Source: Cytospora piceicola (lineage: Eukaryota; Ascomycota; Sordariomycetes; Diaporthales; Cytosporaceae). Taken from it: a DNA stretch of 64,000 nucleotides. The notes below the pieces were generated by a model, which was not told where the DNA came from, did not search any database, and worked only from the letters and a program-made list of their open reading frames with translations. The DNA lies in the NCBI GenBank assembly GCA_023375675.1, contig JALQBC010000009.1, positions 310,001 to 374,000 on the forward strand, written 5' to 3'. Shown here piece by piece: positions 36,477 through 46,681 of the stretch (position 1 is its first letter; each line of letters starts with the position of its first letter). Both the position numbers and the translations under genes were made by a program.

Positions 36477-39400
36477 CTAGACGCCACCGTTGTTCTTCGT
36501 CCTACTACCGCCCCTGAAGTAATTATAATCCATCGGGTCATGGTCGTCCAGGTCAAACTCGTTCTGTGGCAGGTTGCCATATCCACCTGGTCCACCGCCG
36601 AGCCCGCCGAACGCGCCAGGCGCCGTCCTCCCGCCGGCCGCCGGCCGCTCAAAGCTAGGTCCCCGGTCCATGCTGGCGCTTCTGGAGTTGAGCTCCGCGA
36701 AGGGGAGTGTAGGTGACACCGCCATCGGCGCGGCCGAGCGGACGAGGTTGGACGTCGAATCGTTGCCCGCGACGAGGCCGTACGGGCTGCGTGTCCTTGA
36801 TGGGTATTCCATCGCTGGAGAGCCGTAAGGCGCCGCCCTTGCCGCATACTGGGCGGACGGGCTTGCATATCCGGCGCCGTATCCCTTGTCACCCCCCATG
36901 CCGGCAACAGGTGTCGACGTGAACCCGCCTTTGCTCCCACCGAAGTTCATACCTCCCACGGGTGTCCCAGGCCTTGACTCCGTATCCGATCCGCCCCACA
37001 TGCTGCTCGGTGTACCGGGTCGTATGATATCACTAGCTGTGCCAAAGAGCTCCCCCTGGCCGTGATCTTCGGCGAATTCGCTGCGGTTTTTGTAATATTC
37101 GAAATCCAGCCTTCCCTCCGGGACGATCTCGAACCCGGACAAACCACTCGCGGCGGCTTTGCCCGGCTTGCCTGCGTGCATCGGATCGAGGGCGTACGTA
37201 TCGCTGTATCCAGACACGCTCGTGCCGTCTCCCGAACCAGCTTCACGTCCATCACTGAGTCGGCCGCGATACACGCTGGCTAGGACATTCTGAGCCTTGG
37301 CGTGAACCATGGGCGTGATGAGAGGTCTGTACAAAACCGGGTGGCCAAATTTGGAGGCCAGCCGATCGTTCCGCAGGTTCTCCTTGCTAGTAATTCCAAC
37401 CTCCGGGTCAGGGCCACGAGGAAGGAAGCGCGTGCTGAAGTAGCGGATCTTGCTGTCGAAGGTGTGGACACAGTAGACCTTGAAGCCGATCACTATGAAG
37501 GGCAACGGTGCCACGGAGTAGACCTGAACATATGTTCCCCAACCTCGCACAAAGGTGACCAAAAATGCGACAAGATTGGAGAGGAAGAGCGCGAGAAGCA
37601 GGCGGTTGATCAACACACGCCACGACATGCCGCCACTCTCGTTCTTGGTGACGGCAACGTACATGAGTATGTACTTTTTCAGGACGCAGTCAATAAGGAA
37701 GAACAGTGCCGAAGCCGGTAGGACGAGCGGTTGAATTACGCCATAACACAGGGAAACAGTGGCGTAGAAGAGGCAGTAGTTGTAATAACTGGCATAATCG
37801 AAGGGCTGCGGGGCAGTGAGCTCGATCATCTCACGCGGCGTCGGGGACCCTATCTTGCGCGTGACGAAGCTGTGGATCAACTTCCAAAGTTGCGCGAGGT
37901 CGACGGCCGTACTCAGCTGTCGCTGCAGAAGGTAAGTGACCCAGTAGGGCGAGATTTTGCAAAGGGCAACCAAAAGGCTTGTCCCAAAATGCTCCGTATT
38001 AATGGCCTTCCACGCGTCGTTGCCAGACTGTGTATCCTTTAAGACATTTGCAACAAACGTCCACAAGCCACTGAATAGTGAGAAAACCACCAAGTTGTTG
38101 AAGATGAAGAAGCTGAAAAGCTTCGCGATAACATGCCGTTCTCGGCCCGACTTGGTTTGGTCGCCGCCCCTCATGGAGAGTCGACGGAAGATGATGGGCA
38201 ACATGACGTACACCGAGGATGTGATTGCTGGGGATGCAATACCCTGTACAATAGACCAGAAGACAGGGCTAGTCTCTAGAGACGTCTGAAATGCCGGCCA
38301 AACGGAACCAAGGTTGCTGAGGTTGACCAGGAAGATTGCGATCATGGCGTTGGGGGGGATCCATGCCAGGGTCAGCAAAGCAATCCAAAGGTTGATTATG
38401 AACCTTTTGCGAAAACGCGTAGCGGCGGTGAGAGGCATGTTAGCCCATATAATGTCGCTCGGTCGCGGAGCAAGCTTGACTGTAGCGCCTTGTGGCTTCT
38501 TTTTCCGTGCCATATATGCAATCGCATGTGCTTCGCTTATTTCAGAATATGAGGCGAACCCAAACGGCTGGGTGTTTCTCTTGTCCACACTAGTCCTCAC
38601 ATCCTTGATCTCATACTCCAGCGTCCTGATCCTCTGGGTAAGATAATCAATCGCGTCGACCTTGTGCCCCTTAGGATAGGTCGCGAAGGATGGGTCTTTC
38701 TTCGAGGGTGACATTAATGGCCTAGCAGCTGGAAGGTTGTGGGGATCTTGGAGGTATCTCGACAGGACCTGCTCCAGCTTCCGCACAACCTTCTCGTGTT
38801 CCTCAACCAGCTTGGGCAGGACCTTCACATCTCGCGCAACAGCGGTCCTCGAGAAAGAGGAGTTTGGCGCAACTGTATCGATGAGGCGTGCGACACCTTC
38901 GTCGGAGGCGAATTTCTTGGGAATATCGTTGAGCTACAAGACTATGTCAGCAACTGATCTTCTGGAAAGTATCATCGGCAAAGGAGAACACACCATCAGC
39001 GTCCTGGCATGCAAACTCTGCTGGTACTCTATGCTCCCAAAGTACTCCCGGCGCAAGTTGAGAACCTTCCTATAGTTCCACCACAGAAAGCCGATGAGGA
39101 CGATGTTGAACAGCCAAGCACATAGCACAGTAGCCCATTGTCCACTGTTCCACACATTCTCAGGGGTGAGTCGTATGAGCCATGTGTCGGTATCGTAACG
39201 GACAGATTGCGTAGAGTTGACAGGTACTAAGATGGCGCATCCGATGACAGACATGACGAGGAATATGTCGCGGAGCATGCCGTTGAAGCGCATGAAGATG
39301 GCGGCGTCCAAGCCAGCCAGCCGAACCAGGTCCTTCTCGTTAGTCTGCCACAATGGCATCACCCAAGAAAAGGGCCCCTTTCCCAAGGGCGGGGGTGCTC

Positions 39401-39699
39401 GATTCTCGTCGGCATGTTTCAATTTTGGAGCGTAGACGACAGTATGGTATGGGCGGAAGAAGGAGAAAAGGAGGACAACGGCAGCGGTGATGGCGAGCGA
39501 GGAGGCCAGAGAGGCCCAGACGGAAGAGGTTGCCAACTATACATGGTACCTGGTCAGCATTGTTGGTTGTAGTCATGCGAGGATGGTACAAGGAACTTGC
39601 CTCAGCAGAGAAGGGGTCTTGTAATAGTTTGAGGAGCTGATCCGTTGCACCGTCCCTGCGGAGGATCGTGGACATCCTCGTCGATAGACGGTCCATCAT
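36477..39699 (-). CDS. CSC1/RSN1 (TMEM63/OSCA-like) membrane channel protein
   Basis: Multi-pass membrane protein of the calcium-permeable, stress-gated cation channel family (yeast Csc1, Rsn1, Phm7). Exons 39699-39601, 39536-38994 and 38933-36477 give 1032 aa. The first intron has a GC donor (GAG|GCAAGT) and TATAG acceptor; joining yields DPFSAE-LATSSVWASL, placing the first membrane helix in frame. The order is: N-terminal helices (SLASSLAITAAVVLLFSFF, IFLVMSVIGCAILVPV, VLCAWLFNIVLIGFLWW), a cytosolic domain from about residue 215 (ARTLMLNDIPKKF to RPSDIIWANM), then the channel-like helices (from FIINLWIALLTLAWIPP to about residue 680). The C-terminal 300 residues are Gly/Ser/Pro-rich and cytosolic-looking (e.g. 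SEFAEDHGQGELFG). Size is normal for the fungal subfamily. Which yeast paralogue is closest cannot be decided by eye. Confidence 0.9.
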
Positions 39700-42105
39700 G
39701 GACTATTTCGTGCCCAGTTGGGCAACGGCCTCGTTTCGCTAACAATCGGGGGATGCGTGCTAAATGTCGATCGTGAACAGCCGCCAGTGAGAGTCGCCGG
39801 TATTCGAGACGGTGGTCGGGGTCGTGTCCGGGGTTTTTCGCACGTCCGTTGGCCAAGAAGGTCTTGGTGGGGACCCGAGACGGAAATGGTCTGGTCTGCT
39901 AAATGGAAGCTCTCAAGGAGCGGGCGGCAAAGATAGGACAAAGAAGTCTCCTGGGTCGATGGACCACACGACAAACGAGGAGGAATCGGCCAATATCGTC
40001 GTCATGGGTTGGTGCAGCTCACACAGCAGCACAACAGCAGGCACAACAGCACGATTTCGACCAAGTCGTCTCCTTCCGGCCTGGAGTCTCTTGCGTAACA
40101 GGATCTGCCTTTCGGTGCGTATGGAACGAGTGGATGACGCAGTATCGCCGAGGTACAAGGTCAAGTTGAAAACGAGTGACAACAGAGGGGGTTATTTCGA
40201 GTCGATTCGGGTTCGTGTTGTCGTGTCTGCTCGGGTCGGTAGCTGACGAAGGAGGACGAGAGTAGGATGTTGATTCCGTTGCCGGTCCGTGAGTTGGGAC
40301 CTACACAGAGTTACATAGATATGTAAGTCAACAGATCCATCCAATCGTGGGTCGGCGTGGTCGTTCAAGGGGTGAAAATCGATCTGGACATTTGGAGACG
40401 GATCAATGATTATTGTGGAGGAGGGGCCCGGACCACTAACCAGGGCTGAAATGTTTAAGGTACCTAGGTAATCACAACACAGTCTATACGTGGATACCCA
40501 AGTATACCGTAGTAGTCCAAAGTCTTCTATGTAAGTGTTGTTGAGTTTTTCTCCCTTTTCCTTGCAGTTACCGCGTTGTCGACCGCGTGCTCCCTTGTTT
40601 GCATCCCATGTCAAGACAATGCGACCTTTGCATAGGCTTTTCGACTCTGATCAGTGGATCCGAATGACCTCACTTAGCAGGTCAGCCAGACAGCCAGAAA
40701 CCCTGCCATGCCTGCTGCCAAGCCAACCCCGATGTGTGGGCAATCCCTGTACCACCCGACCCTGTTTAGACCACGATCCGTCGCTGCATCTAAGAACTTT
40801 AGTGAGCTTTAATTGGCATCCAGCCCCTGGAAAGCCAACTCTGGAAGGGGCTCGATTAGCGGCCACTACCTACCATACACAGTAGTACCTAGGTACTGCT
40901 TAACAGGACATGCTATTTTAAGCAAAGGCTGTCTTAGCAGCCTCGTATTGAAAAGTTAAAACTCTCGGCATCAGAGAGACTGGACAAACTAACACGTCAG
41001 ACGACTCGACCGTCTTCTACTTACGCGACGAAACGTTTTCTTCAGGCACTCCGGCGCTCCTGCATTGCCAAATTTTAGTCAACATTTACATCTTCAGCGC
41101 CATGGCATTCCGGTGGAAACGTAACTACCTAGGTAGGGCCTATGTTAGGTATGAATCTATCCCCCAACGGCCTGGGCTGGCTCCCGGCATTCCGGCGGTC
41201 CGGACCAACGTAACAGAGAGGAGGCACAGCAGGGGCCCTTCATTAACCTCATGCCTGGGAAATGGGAGAATCAACGTCTTTATCATCCTCCATCCTTGGA
41301 AACAAAAAAACACGCTTGGGGGAGGAGAATGCCGGTACTAGCAAATAAGCATATAGGCATATCGATCCAGATGCTTCGCCATCATTATAGACATCTCGGC
41401 ATCTCGGCACAGCACGTAATCTTGTGTGGTTTGTATCCACATGTTGAGTAGTCCGTAGCTTAGAGGACATATCATCTCCGCCCCTCCCAGTTGATGAAGG
41501 ACTCCTCTCATGCAATACTTTTTCTTATTAACCATTTGATTCAGAACAATTTGGCTCGGATCTGGCCGGCCGGCCGTCCAACCCGTCCAGTGTCAACGGC
41601 CGCCCAGCGTCTAGAAGCGTCCCTCACTCTCAGCCCTACGACAGAGATCAAATTCTTGCATCCTGGCAGCCACTCATTGTCGAAATCAAAGCCTGAAAAG
41701 CCTTGGGGGCAGGAGACACGAAATCGGGGAACATCAATCAGAAAGGAGCTGGGCCCTTGAGCAGATACTACAGCGTTCTCTGGCATGTGATATGCGCATA
41801 GCAACTTATATATGTACAATAGGTACTGATAGCACCGGCGACAGCTGGAGCAATCCGTTTCGAGCAGCACCAGCCAGAATTGAAAGAAATAAATGAAAAG
41901 GCGAGAAAATCAACGGACTCCGCAACCGTGGCACCAATTTTCCCGTCCATTTCCCATTTGACCCGCAGAACCTTCCTCGCCGACCCCGAAAAGAACGGAA
42001 ACATGTCACCCGTTTCGCCCGACTTCGTCATGTTTGTCGTCTTCTCCGCCAAGCATATGCACCAGCGTTGCCATCAGCTCTCAACTCTATACCATATTTG
42101 TCTTC
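39700..42105. other. Gene-poor intergenic region, about 2.4 kb
   Basis: Promoter side of the CSC1-like gene and 3' flank of the LEA-like gene. TACCTAGGTA palindromes at 40461, 40886 and 41126. Short ORFs only, none with recognisable features. Confidence 0.5.
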
Positions 42106-43365
42106 CTACTCGGCTTTGCCCTGGCTTCTTGTCTTTCGCGCTGTGCGGCCAACGGGAGGAGCCTCCTTCTTGCCCCGTTTGCTGCCCTTTCGAGCCGGGC
42201 CATTGTCCTTCTTGGTGGCACTTCCAGTGGTCTTCTCGGTGACCTTCTCAGTTGCCTTCTCGGCTGCCTTCTCAGTTTTGGCTTTCGCAGTTGTGCCTTT
42301 CCCAGACGCACTGTCAGCGGCATTCCCCATGGCGGCCCCGGTCTTTTCCTTGATGCCCTCCGCAACCTCCTTGGCCTTCTCAGTTGTGGCCTTCGCGGTC
42401 TCGCTTTCAGTGGCATTCTCAATGGCCGCTCCGGTCTTTTCCTTGATGTCGCCAGCAACCTCCTTGGCCTTCTCAGTTGTGGCCTTCGCCGTCTCACTTT
42501 CAGCGGCATTCTCAATGGCAGCCCCGGTCTTTTCCTTGATGTCGCCAGCAACCTCCTTGGCTTTCTCAGTCGTGGCCTTCGCGGTTTCACTGTCAGCGGC
42601 ATTGCCAATGGCAGCCCCAGTCTTGTCCTTGACGTTCTCAGCAACCTCCTTGGCTTTGTCGACGACATCCTCAGTGGTGACCCCACTGGCACTCTCAGTG
42701 GCAATACCAATGGCAGTGCCTGTCTTTTCCTTGATATCTTCGAAGACTTCCTTGGCCGTGTCAACAACTGTGTCGACCACCGACTTCTGTTTCTTCTCGG
42801 CAGGCTCCTCGGCCTCGGAGGTACCGTTGGTAGCCTCTGTGCTGGCCTTGCGTTTCTCGCCTGTCTCCGCAGTCTTGCTTGGGGCGTCGTCCGAAGCTTT
42901 ATCCGCTGGAGGCGCGTCTTTCATGTCCGTGTCCTTCTTCTCATTTTCCTTGAGCTCGGCATCTGCGTCCTCGACACCGTCATCGTCTTGGTCCGATTCG
43001 GTTGATTTTGGCTCGGAGGCGCTCGGGTTTGCGCCGGTCATGGAAGTATCGGCCTTCTTGCCGTCTACCGGAACGACCGGCTCAGATTTGTTCTCGGTGC
43101 CATTAGCGGTCTTGTCGGCGGTTTTGCTGTTTTCAGCCGAGTAAGCTGCGCATGTTGACACAAGGTGTTAGCGATTGTCAGAGATGCGGAGTCGTGAGGA
43201 GCTGCGTAAACGGAAAAAGCAGACCAATGGTTGCAATGCGACAGCTGCTGGAGCTCAATTGACCCATTTTGCGGGCAAGGGGGCCATCATAACCAGGTAA
43301 ACACCATGATGACTTCGCAGCAACTGGGGCGACCAACCTGCGTTGTTAAGGGCTGAAGAGTCCAT
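42106..43365 (-). CDS. LEA-like tandem-repeat protein with basic nuclear-type tail
   Basis: Exon 1 is 43365-43338 (28 nt, MDSSALNNA) and exon 2 is 43145-42106; the 192-bp intron ends GCTAACAC...GCGCAG, with an ideal branch site. Product 355 aa. Residues about 10-125 are acidic and disordered (SDQDDDGVEDADAELKENEKK), followed by a bipartite nuclear-localisation-like stretch (EKRKAS...EPAEKKQK). Then come five repeats of about 31 residues of the type KAKEVAGDIKEKTGAAIEN. The last 60 residues are Lys/Arg-rich (KGSKRGKKEAP, GRTARKTRSQGKAE), resembling histone H1 tails. The repeats look like late-embryogenesis-abundant group 3 / apolipoprotein-like amphipathic helices. Function unknown; a desiccation- or stress-protective nuclear or nucleolar protein is only an inference. 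No ATG exists in frame in exon 2, which supports the spliced start. Confidence 0.72.
42325..42775 (-). repeat. 93-bp coding tandem repeat, about five units
   Basis: The word ttggc(c/t)tt recurs at 42371, 42464, 42557 and 42650, exactly 93 bp apart, then at 42752 (102 bp). Units 2 and 3 are nearly identical at DNA level, so copy number probably arose or changed recently. They encode the 31-residue repeats of the LEA-like protein. Confidence 0.9.
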
Positions 43366-43526
43366 TGCGATGACGTAATCTGCTTTATAGCTAAGCTAGG
43401 GGTAGAAGCTTTGTTCAGGTCGCAAGTGTTGCGCAGAAAGTAAATCTCGAGATTGATGAATCGCAATAATGCTGTTTTGGTCGCAAGGTTGATGGCGTTT
43501 GGATGCGTATTGGCTATACAGTTGCT

Positions 43527-43571
43527 GTGTGTGGTGTGGTGTGGTGTGGTGTGATGTGATGTGGTGTGGTG
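43527..43571. repeat. GTGTG-type pentanucleotide microsatellite
   Basis: Eight to nine consecutive 5-bp units (GTGTG, with two ATGTG variants). It sits about 165 bp upstream of the LEA-like start codon, in the probable promoter or 5' UTR. Confidence 0.85.
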
Positions 43572-44083
43572 GAAAAGCAGGAATGATGCGAGGTTGGAAA
43601 CCGGAGCAGAAAGAAAGAAGCTTGGAGCTTGGAGTTTGGAGCTAGAGCTGGAGCTGGGAAGCTTTCCTCCAAGTCGTGCTAACAAACTCGTGACATGACA
43701 AGCAGAGAGCATCATACAGTCGCAGTACATCTACACATCTGTACCACATCAAACATGCGAGCCACATTGGTACACAGTACTATAGTTTTTGACGAATCAG
43801 AATCTAGGAAACCTTTCTTCCTTCAGTCATTGAGACGGAGGATGGAGCCAAAACGTAAAGAGGCGGGTCGGAAAAGCCATCAAAGCCTTGATCTGTAGAT
43901 CTGTACGGACCAGTATACTGTGTTCCACCTTGTTGGTTTCTCTTTACAAACACTGTACATACCAGACATGCCTACTGTAGTATAGGTAGGCAGGCAGGTA
44001 TATGATTTGCGCCTCAGCGTGCTAGTAAGTGTTCATAAACTGGACTATTGACGCTGTACACGGTATAATTCGATTACCCAACA

Positions 44084-44290
44084 GCCCAATTACATATCTA
44101 GGTACATATTTACCTAGGTATGTATCCATGTACCTAGTAAGTACAATGACTCCAGGTGTCTTCCCTTGGTTCCACAAGACCGGCGTCATAGTCGCAAGCG
44201 TCCTCATCAAGCAGCAACACCCAGGCAGGTATCACGCAAGTGCTATACCTAGGTACCTAGGTCGCCCCAAAAGGTACCTAGGTAGCCCTA
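44084..44290. repeat. Cluster of TACCTAGGTA palindromes
   Basis: At least six copies or near-copies within about 200 bp, including two overlapping copies in ATACCTAGGTACCTAGGT near 44247 and AGGTACCTAGGTAG near 44273. No gene lies within 700 bp. Confidence 0.85.
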
Positions 44291-46085
44291 AAGGATTAGT
44301 ATGGATTAACCCTTATAGCCGTTCGACAAATTAGTGTTACAAAGGACGTTAGCTGAACTGAGGGTCCAGCGAAAGAAGCATGTATATTATCCCAACAGCC
44401 GCACACCGATGCCTCGAGAGTAGTGGGATCTGACCAATGACAACCTTGTAACATGAGACACGGGCTGGGCTGCAAAAGCACCTCTGTGGACGAGCCACTG
44501 ATCGGTCAGTTCGGTGTGATGCATAGTCGGATCTTTATGTACTAAGTACCTAGGTGCGGCATGTTTGATGCAAGAAAAGCCGGGGCTAGCCTCGATGCAA
44601 CCCGGCTAGTGAACTGTAGCAATCTCACAGATCTTGAAACTCGTACTACAGTACAGTATATAGCACGACTACTGTACCAGTCGTGCTCATGTCCGAAGTG
44701 TGTTTACAGACTCTTATACACAGTATCATTCTCCTGTGTATTGTGGTAGTGGTAGTCAGTATCTGGGGCTCTACATTGATATTTACTAAGTAGCAGATAC
44801 ACACAGTATCATTTTGGTCTGCCTGTGCCTTGACTTGTATGTCATCGCAGTCTCGGCGCGCCGGCTGAAAACGCGGGGAAAGACCCCACAACAACATTGG
44901 AATTGTCCGTGCTCCTCTGATTACTTAAGTAGATAAGCCAATATGCCTCGCCTCATTACCATCCATGGATGGTAGCTGCTCCGGGACCATAAACAAGGCA
45001 CATCATGCCTGTGCACCAAGTCCTCCAGCACTCCCCGTCTACCTCTTGGCACAATACCACATACCTAGGTAGTCATATGGGATAGGTAAGAACCAAACTT
45101 CATCCAACTCAATCTGCGAATACCTAGCTGATCATGCTCAACCTCTTCTGCTGATGGCTCCCATCGGCGTATTCATCAATGTATCATGATGGCCCCTCCC
45201 CTTCCCCCTCCCCCTTGCTCGTTGCGTCCCGCCCTCGCCAAGGTCTTGGTTTGAATGCCATGACACCAAGGATGGGGTTGGCTTCAATTGACTTACTTGA
45301 TGGTTCACGTACACTCCTTCGGGATCTGATAGCTGGTGGCTCGCTCCTTGGCTTCCCTCGGCGCCATGGCTAAAACTTGCATCATCGCCCTGGTAAAACG
45401 AAAGCTTTCTAGGGCTATATATCAATGTTCCTCTTGGACGCCTCATCGAGTTTATTCAAAAAATCCATATAAGCGCTTAGATAGGTCGCTACATTGTCCC
45501 CAGGTTGCTCACCTGCCAGCAAATACTTCCAGTCATCTCCCAGAGCGATATTGTAGTTCAGAAAAAGGGCCATACGAAAAAACCACTCGTGCCGCAGAGA
45601 CACCCGCAAGTATACTTTGTTTTTACTCCTGATTATCTAGTAGAACCACGATGAGCGGCCCTATTGACCCTCACCCAATTCTCCTGCTCCCTGCGGGTGT
45701 GGCAGTTGCTCTCAAGACCCTTAATGACAACGGACTAACTTCGGCTGTTACTGGTTTGTCCTCCTGCCCCTATATCTCTCCGAGGTCGATTCATCGTGAT
45801 TGGGACCTTGGAATCGGGATCGAGGCAGGAGCAGGAAAGATCGCTGTCCCGACGACGAAGGAGACAAAAAAAGATGCAGATGTCGTCTGCTGCTTGCGCA
45901 CCCTGCCAACTTCCAGATGTCCCGAACGATATCGCGAGAACACACCGCCTCCCATCTCTTCTCCCACTTTGCGTAGGTTCTCACACCAAACGTCGCCTGG
46001 CTGGCGCCTCCGCAACTGGCTGTGTTCTAGGCCCCCAGGCGATTCCGCCACGGCGCCGCCCTGTGACTGACCACTACGTGCTTCC

Positions 46086-46292
46086 ATGGCTCTCACGCCC
46101 CGTCTCAAACAGGCTTTCCTCGGCACCGTCGGGCTCCTTCTTCTTGGTGTTTTCGCAGGGGTTGCATCACTCGCCGCCTCATGGGACCAATGCTCCGTTT
46201 CCCCGTGCCTTACATGTGAGGCCTTCGAATACCAGAAAGAGGGGTGGGTGGTGTCAGTGTTTCCCTCGCTGAGATTACACCCGTATAAATGA
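46086..46292 (+). CDS. Possible small secreted or membrane-anchored protein
   Basis: A 68-codon ORF starting MALTPRLKQAFLGTVGLLLLG. Its first 32 residues look like a signal peptide or membrane anchor (positive start, Leu/Gly/Val-rich core, Ala-x-Ala-type end), followed by SWDQCSVSPCLTCEAF with three cysteines. I do not recognise a family, no intron was needed, and the rest of the region lacks coding character, so this may be chance. Confidence 0.25.
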   Translation: MALTPRLKQAFLGTVGLLLLGVFAGVASLAASWDQCSVSPCLTCEAFEYQKEGWVVSVFPSLRLHPYK

Positions 46293-46594
46293 GTACGTGG
46301 CGCGGTTCGACGGCTGGGGAGGTGGGGTTGTAAGTGCCTACTTATTTGGAGGTTGAGTAAGAGACACATATAGGAACCATCCTCCTTCCAAAGTCTTGAC
46401 TTTTATTCTTTTCTCGAAATGAGATATAAGAAATGTTCTCCCTCCCTCATACTCTTAAGTCCGTGGTAGTCGAAAAGATACATGGGAAGATAAAGACCCG
46501 CTATCATGAACTCGCTCATATCTAGACTGATGTACGTCTATAAAACATTAAATCCTTCATCTATGTAAAGTTTCATTATCATGTACACCCCTTC

Positions 46595-46665
46595 CCTGGG
46601 GGGGATTAAACCCATTCCGACAAAACCAGGCCCAGTGGTAACAGCTAAGCCACGATTTAAAGCAA
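46595..46665 (-). other. tRNA-like relic (RNA polymerase III A-box/B-box pair)
   Basis: On the minus strand TGGCTTAGCTG (46652-46642) fits the A-box and GGTTTAATCCC (46612-46602) fits the B-box with one mismatch (T for C at position 5). Their starts are 40 bp apart, near the tRNA spacing of 44. The D-arm-like stretch continues GTTACCAC. I could not fold a paired acceptor stem, so this is a degenerate tRNA or tRNA-derived element rather than a working tRNA. Confidence 0.35.
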
Positions 46666-46681
46666 ACAAAGATGTCTGGCC

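Larger units (their letters stand above)
43366..46681. other. Gene-poor intergenic region, about 3.3 kb
   Basis: Lies between the LEA-like gene promoter side and the GMC gene 3' end. It holds a GTGTG pentanucleotide tract, a GGAGCTT-type tract (43620-43662), a cluster of TACCTAGGTA palindromes (44084-44290, 44547, 45062), a possible small ORF (46086-46292) and a tRNA-like relic (46595-46665), each listed separately. No other coding unit could be supported. Confidence 0.5.

Noticed and set aside
42034..43144. Long plus-strand ORFs (323 and 358 codons) across the LEA-like gene
   Set aside because: They are antisense shadows: the repeat unit is 93 bp, a multiple of three, so a frame open in one unit is open in all. 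The products are Leu/Ser/Phe-rich low complexity, and the minus frame has intron, branch site and sensible composition.
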